This document shows, one piece after another, positions 17,193-25,833 of a stretch of DNA of 64,000 nucleotides (its first letter is position 1; the number at the start of each line of letters is the position of its first letter). Both the position numbers and the translations under genes were made by a program. This stretch comes from DASTFP01 sp963816855 (GTDB lineage: Bacteria > Verrucomicrobiota > Verrucomicrobiia > Chthoniobacterales > Terrimicrobiaceae): assembly GCA_963816855.1 (NCBI GenBank), contig CAWFMA010000003.1:310001-374000 (forward strand), written 5' to 3'. The notes beneath the pieces were generated by a model, which was not told where the DNA came from, did no database searches, and worked only from the letters and a program-made list of their open reading frames with translations.

Positions 17193-19040
17193 TCACTCGA
17201 CTGTCACGCTTTTTGCGAGATTCCGGGGCTTGTCGACGTCGCAGCCCAATTCGACGGCGATGTGGTAGGCCAGGAATTGGAGGGGAATTACTGCAAGAAT
17301 CGGCAGGAGATAGTCCGGAGCCGAGGGGATGAGAATGACGTCATCGGCAACTCTGGCCAGCGAGTCGTCGCCTTCTGTGCCTACGGCGATCACGGGACCC
17401 TTCCGCGCTTTCACCTCTTCGATATTGCTCAGATTCTTCTCGAAAACCGCGTCCCGCGGGGCGATGAAGAGCGAAGGAGTCTCTTCATTCACCAAGGCAA
17501 TCACCCCGTGCTTGAGTTCTGCGCTGGGGTATCCGGATGCAGCGATATAGCTGATCTCTTTGAGCTTTAACGCTCCCTCAAGAGCAATCGGATAGTTTGC
17601 CTGCCGCCCCATGAAAAGGAAGTTCCTCGCGGCGGCGTATTTTTTCGCGATGGCTGCCACCTGGCTGTCGAGCTCAAGCGCTTTCGCGACTTTGTCGGGC
17701 AGTTTTTCGAGTTCCGAAATAATGTTGAGCCCCTCCGCGTAGGAAAGGTAGTGGATGCGCCCCATTAGAAGGGCGAGCAAAGTGGCGACCGTCAGCTGAG
17801 ACGTGAACGACTTGGTGGCCGCCACGCCGATCTCCGGCCCGGCATGCATGTAGACCCCCCCGTCGCTCTCCCGGGCGATCGTGCTGGCGACATTGTTGCA
17901 AATTCCCAGCGTTCGATGTCCCTTGCGTTGGCTTTCCCGAAGGGCGGCCAGGGTATCCGCCGTCTCTCCGCTCTGACTGATCACGAAAACCAGGGTGTCG
18001 CGGGTCATGGGAAGGTTGCGATAGCGCAATTCGCTGGCGAATTCGCACTCAACCGGAAGGTGGGCGAGTGATTCGATGAGATATTCTCCCACCATGGCCG
18101 CGTGAAAGGCGGTTCCGCATCCGCTCAAGACAATTCTTTCGATCTGGCGAAGCTCGGCGTTGCTCATCTCGAGGCCGCCCAACTTCGCCGTCGCCTCCTC
18201 GATCGAAAGCCTTCCGCGCATGGCATCCCGCACCGAATTCGGCTGCTCGTAGATCTCCTTGAGCATGAAATGAGGGAATTTTCCCTTATCCATGTCCTCC
18301 GCCATGAACTCGACCTTGCTGACCTGAAAGCTCGCCCCCGATCCCGTGAGCGTGGAAATGTCGAAATCGTCTCGCCTTAGTGTAACAATTTCGTAATCAT
18401 TAAGATATACAGCTTCTCTGGTGTGTGCGACGATGGCGCATACGTCGCTCGCCAAAAAATTCTCTCCTTTCCCGACGCCGAGCACGAGCGGGCTTCCCCG
18501 CCGCGCCCCAAAGAGAACCCCGGGAACGTCCGCATGGATGACCGCAATTCCGTAGGTTCCGATGACCTGCCGCAGCGATTCGCGGATGGCCTCCAGAAGC
18601 GAGGATGGGGTCTTGGCATGATGCTGGTCAAACTTTGCGCCGATCAAGTGGGCGAGCACCTCGGTGTCTGTTTGGGAGCGAAAGACGTGGCCCCTTTCCT
18701 CGAGTTGAGCCCGCAGCGAAAGATAGTTTTCGATGACGCCATTGTGCACGAGGACGAGCCGGCGACTCTGGTCAAAATGCGGATGCGCGTTCTCGTTGGT
18801 CACGCCCCCGTGAGTCGCCCAGCGCGTGTGACTGATGCCCAAATTTCCGTGCGGTGGATTTGCCGTGACCACCTGGGAAAGGTCGGCGATGCGCCCAACC
18901 GTCTTCCTCACTTCAACGCCTCCTCCGTTAAGAGTCGCGATGCCTGCCGAATCGTAGCCCCGGTACTCGAGGCGTTTGAGGCCGTCAAGAAGGATCGGGA
19001 CCGCATCAGTATTTCCGATATAGCCAACTATCCCGCACAT
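17193..19040 (-). CDS. glmS: Glutamine-fructose-6-phosphate aminotransferase (isomerizing)
   Basis: 615 residues from ATG 19040, chosen because the enzyme needs Cys directly after the initiator Met (MCGIVGYIG). The N-terminal glutaminase domain has the Cys nucleophile and THGGVTNENAHPH. Two SIS sugar-isomerase domains follow (SGCGTAFHAAMVGEYLIE; SQSGETADTLAAL; GRQANYPIALEGALKLKEISY). The conserved KSVTVE tail is present. It makes glucosamine-6-phosphate for peptidoglycan and LPS. It is divergent from glgC with only 54 bases between the start codons, so the promoters must overlap. No glmS ribozyme can fit in that gap. Confidence 0.96.
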   Translation of the reverse strand: MCGIVGYIGNTDAVPILLDGLKRLEYRGYDSAGIATLNGGGVEVRKTVGRIADLSQVVTANPPHGNLGISHTRWATHGGVTNENAHPHFDQSRRLVLVHNGVIENYLSLRAQLEERGHVFRSQTDTEVLAHLIGAKFDQHHAKTPSSLLEAIRESLRQVIGTYGIAVIHADVPGVLFGARRGSPLVLGVGKGENFLASDVCAIVAHTREAVYLNDYEIVTLRRDDFDISTLTGSGASFQVSKVEFMAEDMDKGKFPHFMLKEIYEQPNSVRDAMRGRLSIEEATAKLGGLEMSNAELRQIERIVLSGCGTAFHAAMVGEYLIESLAHLPVECEFASELRYRNLPMTRDTLVFVISQSGETADTLAALRESQRKGHRTLGICNNVASTIARESDGGVYMHAGPEIGVAATKSFTSQLTVATLLALLMGRIHYLSYAEGLNIISELEKLPDKVAKALELDSQVAAIAKKYAAARNFLFMGRQANYPIALEGALKLKEISYIAASGYPSAELKHGVIALVNEETPSLFIAPRDAVFEKNLSNIEEVKARKGPVIAVGTEGDDSLARVADDVILIPSAPDYLLPILAVIPLQFLAYHIAVELGCDVDKPRNLAKSVTVE

Positions 19041-19094
19041 AGAATTTTGAATCGTGACAATTCGCTTGAAGCTGAGCAAGATTCAAATCCCGCT

Positions 19095-20390
19095 ATGAGT
19101 GAGCTTCCCCTGATTCTTCCCACTAATCGTACTCTGGCAATAATTATGGGGGGCGGCGCCGGCACCAGGCTCTTTCCCTTGACGAAGGAACGCGCCAAGC
19201 CTGCGGTGCCTCTTGGCGGCAAGTACAGGCTGGTCGACATTCCGATAAGCAATTGTCTCAACTCCGGCATTCGCAGCATCTACGTGCTCACCCAGTTCAA
19301 CAGCATGTCGCTGCACAGGCATATCAATGCCAGTTACAAGTTCGACAATTTCACACCGAGCTTCGTGGAGATTCTCGCCGCGCAACAGACTCCCGAAGGA
19401 TCGCACTGGTACCAGGGAACAGCCGACGCGGTCCGGCAAAACCTCCGCTACTTCCTCGAGCGGCAGGTCGATTACTACATCATCCTCAGCGGCGATCAGC
19501 TTTACAGAATGGATTACCGCCGCATTTTGCGGCAGCATCTCGAGTCCGCCTCGGACATTACCGTCGGCACGATCCCGGTGAACCGCACCGCAGCGCCGGG
19601 ATTTGGGATCATGCACACGGATGACCGGCGGAAGATCATCGAGTTCGTCGAAAAACCGAAGGATCCTGAAGTTCTCAACAGTTTGCGGATTCCCCCCGAT
19701 CTTCTGCACTCGATCGGTCAGCCCGGCGACTCCGAATTGTACCAGGCTTCGATGGGAATTTACGTCTTCAAGCGCGAGGTGCTCCAGGAGTGTCTCGACA
19801 ACGACTTCGCCGACTTTGGGAAGAACATTATCCCCGCGGCCATCAGGAAGTACAAGGTCACGGCCTACATTTTCCAAGGGTATTGGGAGGACATCGGAAC
19901 GATCGACGCCTTCTTTGAAGCCAACCTCAATCTGACCGATCCTAATCCAAAGTTTAACTTTAACGAGCCTGGTGCGCCCATTTACACGCATCCGCGGTTT
20001 TTGCCGGCGAGCATCGTCCGCCAGGCCCATATCGATCGCTCCCTTGTTTGCGACGGATGCGTCATCGAGAAAGCTTCGATCGAGCACAGTATCATAGGCA
20101 TCCGCTCAGTCATAGATCCGGACACCGTGATCAAGGACGTTATCCTTATGGGAGCGGACTACTACGAGGCAGAGGGACGAGCCAGAGGAGAAGGCGCGCC
20201 CCATATCGGCATCGGACGCGGCTGCAACATTCGAAACGCCATCATCGACAAAAACGCCCGGATTGGCGACAACGTAACGATCTCCCCGGAAGGCAAGGAT
20301 AAGGAAATGAACGGAGAAGGATTTTACATCCGAGACGGAATCGTGGTGATCCCGAAGAGCAGCATAATTCCTTCCGGGACACGGATCTAA
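19095..20390 (+). CDS. glgC: Glucose-1-phosphate adenylyltransferase
   Basis: 431 residues. It makes ADP-glucose, the donor for glycogen. The nucleotide-binding MGGGAGTRLFPLTKERAKPA, the allosteric/substrate segment WYQGTADAVRQN, the SGDQLYRMDY strand and the C-terminal left-handed beta-helix are intact. The spacing and the end (GIVVIPKSSIIPSGTRI) resemble the cyanobacterial/plant-type enzyme. The start is the ATG at 19095; earlier in-frame codons lie opposite glmS. No other glycogen genes are nearby. A small lipoprotein gene follows after 11 bases. Confidence 0.95.
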   Translation: MSELPLILPTNRTLAIIMGGGAGTRLFPLTKERAKPAVPLGGKYRLVDIPISNCLNSGIRSIYVLTQFNSMSLHRHINASYKFDNFTPSFVEILAAQQTPEGSHWYQGTADAVRQNLRYFLERQVDYYIILSGDQLYRMDYRRILRQHLESASDITVGTIPVNRTAAPGFGIMHTDDRRKIIEFVEKPKDPEVLNSLRIPPDLLHSIGQPGDSELYQASMGIYVFKREVLQECLDNDFADFGKNIIPAAIRKYKVTAYIFQGYWEDIGTIDAFFEANLNLTDPNPKFNFNEPGAPIYTHPRFLPASIVRQAHIDRSLVCDGCVIEKASIEHSIIGIRSVIDPDTVIKDVILMGADYYEAEGRARGEGAPHIGIGRGCNIRNAIIDKNARIGDNVTISPEGKDKEMNGEGFYIRDGIVVIPKSSIIPSGTRI

Positions 20391-20401
20391 CCACGGAGCC
20401 G

Positions 20402-21055
20402 ATGATCAGGATCAGAGCGATTGCCTCGCTGTTCGTTTGTACGCTTCTGGCTGGCTGCTATTTCGAGCACCCCCTCACGGGAGGGCCGATGAAGGATATC
20501 AATACATGGCTTCTCGGGGTGTGGGAGCACAAGGATGCAAAAGGAAGAATCTATCGCGCAAGAGTCGTTCCTCTGACCGGCGATCGCTATTTCGTGAGTT
20601 TTCAGAGCCGGGGAAAGGAGAATCGACAGAAAAAGAGCTGGGAATTCGAGGGATGGATCTCCCGAATCGGCGCCAGCCGCTTTCTCTCTCTAAAGTGCGA
20701 GGCCAGTGCGGGGGAGGTGCCCGAAGGGGCTTTCGTCTTTGCAAACTATCAAGTGATAGACCAGAACACCGTTGTCCTCCGCCCACTCCAACTGGACTCC
20801 TCGCCGGAGACGTCAAGCGCAGACATTCGCAAGGAGATACGCCGAAGACTAAAGGACCAATCCCTCTTGCCGCCTGAAGGGGCGCGATGGGTACGGATCT
20901 CCGAGATCTATTGGGAGCCGGGTTACACGGGAGAGCAACAATTTCAGCCGTTGCGATTCCCGCCCAATTCGTCTCAGTCGCCGGCGCCAGGGCCGCCAAA
21001 AAAGACTTCGCCAGCAGGAAGATCGGGGAGCTTCCCCTTGAGAATTCCAGAATAG
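20402..21055 (+). CDS. Predicted lipoprotein of unknown function
   Basis: 217 residues with a lipoprotein signal ending LLAGC (Cys19), so it is likely anchored in the outer or inner membrane. The rest has alternating strands (RYFVSFQSRG; FVFANYQVID; VVLRPLQL) reminiscent of small lipocalin-like envelope proteins, then a Pro/Ser-rich tail. No family is recognised. It starts 11 bases after glgC and is probably co-transcribed. Its last 82 bases overlap, tail to tail, the macrodomain gene on the other strand. Confidence 0.7.
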   Translation: MIRIRAIASLFVCTLLAGCYFEHPLTGGPMKDINTWLLGVWEHKDAKGRIYRARVVPLTGDRYFVSFQSRGKENRQKKSWEFEGWISRIGASRFLSLKCEASAGEVPEGAFVFANYQVIDQNTVVLRPLQLDSSPETSSADIRKEIRRRLKDQSLLPPEGARWVRISEIYWEPGYTGEQQFQPLRFPPNSSQSPAPGPPKKTSPAGRSGSFPLRIPE

Positions 21056-21540
21056 ACGGCAAGGTCCCGCGCCGAAAAGCAACAAAAGACGACCTCGTCA
21101 AAGCTCGAGGCGTGGGCGTCGACAAAAAGTTTGACGGTTCCTACGGCGACGATCGCCGCCTGCTCAAACGGATAGCCGTAAACGCCGGTGCTGATAGATG
21201 GAAACGCCACGCGCCGCAAGCCTTCCTCGTGAGCGATTTCGAGAGAGCGGCGATAGCATGATGCCAAGAGTTCAGGCTCTCCCCGGTGACCGCCGTGCCA
21301 CACGGGTCCCACGGTGTGGATGATGTAGCCAGCTGGAAGCTCATAGCCCCGGGTAATCTTTGCATCGCCTGTATGGCAGCCGCCCAAGCCGCGGCATTCC
21401 TCGAGCAAGCCCGGTCCCGCCGCCCTGTGAATTGCCCCATCCACGCCACCGCCGCCGAGCAAGGACGAGTTCGCGGCGTTGACGATCGCATCGACTTTCA
21501 GCGTGGTGATATCTGCCTGAATCGCGCGAAGAGTTTCCAC
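20974..21540 (-). CDS. Macrodomain protein (O-acetyl-ADP-ribose deacetylase-like)
   Basis: About 188 residues from a GTG at 21540, where the family's first strand (RAIQADITTLKVDAIVNAAN) begins; a plus-21-residue ATG start at 21603 is possible. It has the macrodomain fold with the ADP-ribose loop NAANSSLLGGGGVDGAIH, the catalytic-region Asp/Asn residues, and the phosphate loop SISTGVYGYP. Members remove the acetyl group from O-acetyl-ADP-ribose or reverse mono-ADP-ribosylation. It is a stand-alone gene. The C-terminus (LPAGEVFFGGPGAGD) lies in the overlap with the opposite lipoprotein gene. Confidence 0.87.
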   Translation of the reverse strand: METLRAIQADITTLKVDAIVNAANSSLLGGGGVDGAIHRAAGPGLLEECRGLGGCHTGDAKITRGYELPAGYIIHTVGPVWHGGHRGEPELLASCYRRSLEIAHEEGLRRVAFPSISTGVYGYPFEQAAIVAVGTVKLFVDAHASSFDEVVFCCFSARDLAVYSGILKGKLPDLPAGEVFFGGPGAGD

Positions 21541-21865
21541 GATTGCGAACCTCGCTTTACGCGAATCGAAAATCCAGGGCGATTTTGGTACAGCCGCCCT
21601 CATGCCTAAAATCCTTCACCAACGCGGCCATCGCCGATGGTCTCGCAGCCTGGGCTTGGCGGGAGACCGAGGCCGCGAAAACTTTCTATATTTTCTTTGA
21701 ACGTCGGCGTTCGGGGAGCGTCTAAATTATCGGTTAAGGCAGCATATTCGGGCCACCGCGGTTCAGTTTCCTTTGTTCTGAGCATCGTTCGCGAGTGGCC
21801 CGAATCTTTTTTTCCGCAGGTTCCCCGCTTGCCACGTCTGGACCAGTTCGGATATGGCGATAGGC

Positions 21866-22537
21866 ATGGCTGATACAGTCCTTGTTGTTGAGGACGAGGG
21901 TGATGTGGTGGATTTGATTCGTTACACCCTCGTCAAGGCGGGCCTCGCCGTTCTCATTGCCGGGGACGGGCTTACAGGACTTGAGATGGCTCGCAAAAGC
22001 CGGCCAGACGTTATCGTGCTGGATCTTATGCTTCCGGAGATGGACGGATATTCGGTCTGCAAAGAGCTTCGAAGATCCCCGGGGACGAATACCTTGCCCA
22101 TTCTGATGCTGACCGCGAGGGGCGAACCGGGCGAGCGTGTTAGAGGCCTGGAGGCCGGCGCCGATGACTACGTGGCGAAACCTTTCAGTCCACGCGAACT
22201 TGTCCTCCGCGTGCAAGCCCTTCTGCGACGTTCGAAATCGCAACCCAAACCGCTGGAATCAGGCGAATTTCAGCTGGATCAGAACAGATTTGACTTTTGG
22301 CTCGAGGGCCGTCGACTCGCCCTCACTTCCACTGAATTCAAACTTCTAACCGTCCTCATAGCGCGCCAGGGCCGCACTCAGTCACGCGAAACGCTGCTTC
22401 GCGACGTCTGGGGCTATCAAAATCCCATCGATACGAGGACGGTGGATACCCACGTTCGCCGTCTTCGGGAAAAGCTGGGAACCCATGCCTTGCGCCTGGA
22501 GACTGTCCGGGGCGAGGGTTATCGCTTCAATACCTAA
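21866..22537 (+). CDS. PhoB-type response regulator
   Basis: 223 residues. The receiver domain has Asp53 as phospho-acceptor (VLDLMLP), acidic pocket E9/D10, a conserved Thr in LTARGEPGE and Lys in AKPFSP. The OmpR/PhoB winged-helix domain runs from about residue 125 (LTSTEFKLL; RTVDTHVRRLREKLG; RGEGYRF). The ATG at 21866 is preferred over 21854 because MADTVLVVEDE is the family start. It overlaps or abuts the histidine kinase gene, so both are one operon. Phosphate control is plausible by similarity to PhoB but is not shown by gene context here. Confidence 0.92.
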   Translation: MADTVLVVEDEGDVVDLIRYTLVKAGLAVLIAGDGLTGLEMARKSRPDVIVLDLMLPEMDGYSVCKELRRSPGTNTLPILMLTARGEPGERVRGLEAGADDYVAKPFSPRELVLRVQALLRRSKSQPKPLESGEFQLDQNRFDFWLEGRRLALTSTEFKLLTVLIARQGRTQSRETLLRDVWGYQNPIDTRTVDTHVRRLREKLGTHALRLETVRGEGYRFNT

Positions 22538-23870
22538 TTTCTTGATTTTCTGGACGGTAATTTCGATTGGCTGCTTGGTCGCGGCTACTCTCCTTGCGTA
22601 TCTAAGGATAATCGCACCCGTCCGCGAGCTGCGCGCCGCGCTGCGCAACCTGGCCCGGGGCGATCTCCGGGCGGCGCCGCTCAGCCCTCGCGGCGGTTTC
22701 CTCGCCGAAGCGTTCGGCGACATCCGCAGAATCTCCAATTTGTTGCAGCAGTTCGAACGGCAAATCAGCGACGAAGGATTCAGCCTTAAGGCGATTCTTT
22801 CCAGTATGGTCGAAGGAGTCGTGATCACAGACCAATCCCAACGCATCCAGTTGGCAAATGAATCGCTGCAGCGCGTGTTTGGGCTGACGCAGTCACCGGT
22901 AAACCGGACCGTGCTGGAGGCGTTCTTCAATCACGAGCTTCAGCGGGCCGTTGATCAAACACTTTCCGATGGCCTCCCAAGAAAGATCGAGATCTCCCTC
23001 GAGACCATCGCGCGGGAAGGATATACTACTAGGCATCTGGAAGTCTGTGCGTGCGGTCTGAACCCCACCCCGGAAGCTCGACCCGTGGGCAGTGTCATCG
23101 TTTTCCATGACGTGACGGCCCTCAAAAGGCTTGAAGCCGCCCGCCGCGAATTTGTGGCCAACGTGTCGCACGAGTTCCGGACGCCGCTGACCATCATCAA
23201 CGGCTATGTCGAGACCCTGTTGGACGGAGCGATCGAGGACCGGAAAACCGCGGAACGCGCGCTGGAGATCATGGCCAAGAATGGCCGCCGGCTCACGGCG
23301 CTGATCGAAGATCTCCTGACTTTGGCCCAACTCGATCATCGCGTTCCGCAACTTGATTTTCGGAAAGTCAATCTCCATCAGGTTGTCGAGCAGGTGATCG
23401 AGCGCATTACGCCCGCGATATCCGCGCGCCAAGGCCGCGTCGTCGTGGAGTGGGATCCCGACGCCACTTGGATTGAAGCCGATCCGCACGGGATGGAGCT
23501 AATTTTTGAGAACATCCTTGAGAATTCCGTCCGCCATGCGACCAAGGATGGAATAGTCGTCTTCGTAAGGGCTCGCGTCCTGGGAGAAAGGGTTGAGATC
23601 GTCTGCTCCGACGACGGTCCCGGAATTCCCTACACTGATCAGCCACACATTTTCGAGCGATTCTACCGCGTCCGCAAGGATCGCTCCCGCGCTGCGGGAG
23701 GAAGCGGCCTCGGCCTTTCCATCGCGAAGCACGCCGTTCTGGCCCACGGCGGAACGATTGCCGTTGAAAGCGTTCCTGGGAACGGCGCGGCTTTCAAGGT
23801 TCAGCTTCCGGCCACCCAGGCCAAAACCAAGCCGGAAGGGAACCCTCTCCCGACGAGACCAACAGCGTAA
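22485..23870 (+). CDS. PhoR-like sensor histidine kinase
   Basis: Up to 461 residues. The ATG at 22485 overlaps the regulator by 53 bases; a TTG at 22542, just past the regulator stop, is an alternative. One transmembrane helix (FWTVISIGCLVAATLLAYL), then a HAMP-like linker, a PAS domain (about 95-210), HisKA with His229 (VSHEFRTPL), and an ATPase domain with N-box ENILENSVRHA, G1 DDGPGIP, and G2 GGSGLGLSIAKH. Only one membrane helix is present and there is no periplasmic sensor domain, as in single-helix PhoR forms. It is the partner of the adjacent PhoB-type regulator. Confidence 0.9.
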   Translation: MPCAWRLSGARVIASIPNFLIFWTVISIGCLVAATLLAYLRIIAPVRELRAALRNLARGDLRAAPLSPRGGFLAEAFGDIRRISNLLQQFERQISDEGFSLKAILSSMVEGVVITDQSQRIQLANESLQRVFGLTQSPVNRTVLEAFFNHELQRAVDQTLSDGLPRKIEISLETIAREGYTTRHLEVCACGLNPTPEARPVGSVIVFHDVTALKRLEAARREFVANVSHEFRTPLTIINGYVETLLDGAIEDRKTAERALEIMAKNGRRLTALIEDLLTLAQLDHRVPQLDFRKVNLHQVVEQVIERITPAISARQGRVVVEWDPDATWIEADPHGMELIFENILENSVRHATKDGIVVFVRARVLGERVEIVCSDDGPGIPYTDQPHIFERFYRVRKDRSRAAGGSGLGLSIAKHAVLAHGGTIAVESVPGNGAAFKVQLPATQAKTKPEGNPLPTRPTA

Positions 23871-23905
23871 CTTTTGCCGGTTCACGGGGTTGATTTTCCA
23901 CAACA

Positions 23906-24538
23906 ATGAATTTTCCTTGTCTGGGGCTCGCCCTAATTTTCGCCGCTTCTGTGATGCCGGCGAGAGCGCAAAGCGACGAAAGCGTGGCCCCGAGCACTCC
24001 ACCGGCCGCTTCCCCCGTTGAGAGAGCGCCGCATCGCGGAAAGTTTGCCAGGTTTCTCGAGAGCTTGCCTCCGGAAACCCGAAAGCGCTTTGAGGTGGCT
24101 CGCGAGAAAGCCCTTCAGGACCCGAAACTTCAGGAACTCCGCGAGGCCGCCGCCAATGCAAACAAGGCCTTCTTTCGGGCGATGCGGGAAAAAATGCTGC
24201 AGATCGATCCAAGCTTGGCAGAAATCGTCAAACAACGTGCCGAGCAGCGCAAAGACTGGAAGGATCGAAAGGAAGAAAAACCCTCGTTTGGAAACCTCAG
24301 CGATGATGAGCTTGAAAAGCTGATAAGGGCGCGGGAGAAAGCAAAAAGCGACCCAATCGTTCAGGCCGCGGAAAAGCGCAGACGGGAGGCGCGTTCGGCC
24401 GAAGAGCAAGACGCCGCCTCGGACGCCTACGCCAAAGCCATTCGCGAAGCCGCGCTCAGGGCGGACCCTTCGGTAGGTCTCGTTTTGGACAAGTTGATGA
24501 CCAAGCCGGCTTCGTTCCCCAATCCGGAAGGCGACTAA
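23906..24538 (+). CDS. Secreted helical charged protein
   Basis: 210 residues with a clear signal peptide (LGLALIFAASVMPARA, cut near AQS). The mature part is almost all charged helix (RKRFEVAREKALQDPKLQEL; RREARSAEEQDAASDAYAKA) with three spaced Asp-Pro motifs (LQDPKL, QIDPSL, RADPSV), suggesting an imperfect internal repeat of about 60 residues. It lies 35 bases after the histidine kinase and is probably in the same operon. By layout it resembles small periplasmic helical proteins such as Spy/CpxP near two-component systems, but no sequence family is recognised. Confidence 0.65.
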   Translation: MNFPCLGLALIFAASVMPARAQSDESVAPSTPPAASPVERAPHRGKFARFLESLPPETRKRFEVAREKALQDPKLQELREAAANANKAFFRAMREKMLQIDPSLAEIVKQRAEQRKDWKDRKEEKPSFGNLSDDELEKLIRAREKAKSDPIVQAAEKRRREARSAEEQDAASDAYAKAIREAALRADPSVGLVLDKLMTKPASFPNPEGD

Positions 24539-24564
24539 GGACGACGCAAAGCTCGAGGAGGTGC

Positions 24565-25596
24565 TTACTTCTCGGGAGAAGGGAATCGCGGCAAACTTCG
24601 AACCGGAGAGACATTGAGCGCCCGAACACGCTCGAGAATTCCAGGAGCGATCTCCGTTTGGCGCTCGTAGGAAGACCAAATCATCTCCAACCGCGCATCA
24701 AGGTTGTCCAGGAAATGAAGGGCGATCGCCTCCGGGGTCTTCGGCTCCACGGGCGAGCCGAATTGCAACTCGCCATGATGCGAAGCGATGAGGTGTAGGA
24801 GATGAAGCCGGACCTCTTCGCTGAGCGGAACTGCGGTCTTCCACGTTTCGTGCGGAAGTTTCCGCCAGAGCGCGTTCACGACCTCGATGCCGATGCTGAT
24901 ATGGCCGAGCAGTTCGCCGCGCAGTTCGCGCTGGATCACGAATGCCCCCTCGGCCGGGCACATCTCCCAAAGTTTTCCGCAATCGTGCACCAGGACCCCC
25001 GCCAGCAAAAGATCGCGATTCAGCCCGGGATACGCAGCGCAAAGGGCATCGGCAGAGAGCATCATTTGCGCGGTGTGTCGCAGAAGGCCGCCCCGGAAAG
25101 CGTGATGATTGTGACGCGCCGCTGCCGCCCTCCGGAAGCGAGACCCGAACTCTCCCAGGAAAGCCTCTCCCAAAGCCTTCAGCCGGGGATCCGAAAAATC
25201 GCTCACCCGCTGGGATATCCTTTCAAAATCGGCCTGAAGCGAGGCGCGCAGAGAATCGTCGCCCTCGAAGAGTTCGCTGGCCTCGTCGGCGCTTAAGGGA
25301 CGAAGAACCCAGCGCCGCGCGTCGAGGCCAAATCCCGTCAGCGAAAACTCACCCTCGACTTCAACGGCCATTTCGGGCTCGAATTCCTTGCAGGCGGCGA
25401 AATTCGCCGAGTCACTCCACGCTTTCAGCGTCATGGCGTCGGCCGCATCGCGCAACCTTATTTCCCAGAAAGGCTTTCCATTGCTGGCATCGCGCCGCGC
25501 AATCTCTTCAATTTGCGCGTGGACCCGTGCTTCGAGCACTCCTCTTCTTGCTTCGGCGCGAATTTGCGAGATCGTCTTGCGGCCAGGCTCAGGCAT
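24565..25596 (-). CDS. HD-domain 3'-5' exoribonuclease, YhaM-like
   Basis: 343 residues from ATG 25596, which has a GAGGAC ribosome site; the reading frame stays open further upstream without similarity. An OB-type nucleic-acid-binding domain (residues ~1-100, KTISQIRAEA... GKPFWEIRLRDA) is followed by an HD phosphohydrolase domain. The HD metal-binding residues are in RHNHHAFRGGLLRHT, LLAGVLVHDCGKLWE, GHISIG and LLHLIASHHGELQFGSP. This layout is that of YhaM, which trims RNA 3' ends and degrades short DNA. Family assignment is good; in vivo targets are not known. Confidence 0.85.
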   Translation of the reverse strand: MPEPGRKTISQIRAEARRGVLEARVHAQIEEIARRDASNGKPFWEIRLRDAADAMTLKAWSDSANFAACKEFEPEMAVEVEGEFSLTGFGLDARRWVLRPLSADEASELFEGDDSLRASLQADFERISQRVSDFSDPRLKALGEAFLGEFGSRFRRAAAARHNHHAFRGGLLRHTAQMMLSADALCAAYPGLNRDLLLAGVLVHDCGKLWEMCPAEGAFVIQRELRGELLGHISIGIEVVNALWRKLPHETWKTAVPLSEEVRLHLLHLIASHHGELQFGSPVEPKTPEAIALHFLDNLDARLEMIWSSYERQTEIAPGILERVRALNVSPVRSLPRFPSPEK

Positions 25597-25833
25597 TAAA
25601 TCTTTCGTCCTCAGGGACTCGTCCGTTCGGCGCCCTGCTATGGCCGCAGTCTCCGGCGATCGAAACCCGTGGTCAAGCTTTCCGGGTCGATTGATTTCCA
25701 CAAATCGAAAACCTGCGAAATCGAAGTTGCCGCTTCGAGCCGTCCTGTTCATTGTCCCCTTCCCACGGATTTGAGCCGGCATTTTTGAAGTGCCAACAAA
25801 CTTGGAGGGTCACCGAAATTTTCCGTTCTGCAG

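Noticed and set aside
19041..19094. glmS ribozyme/riboswitch
   Set aside because: Only 54 bases separate glmS from glgC; the ribozyme needs far more sequence.
18423..19094. Long N-terminal extension of GlgC read through glmS
   Set aside because: It is the antisense of glmS; GlgC similarity begins only at ATG 19095.
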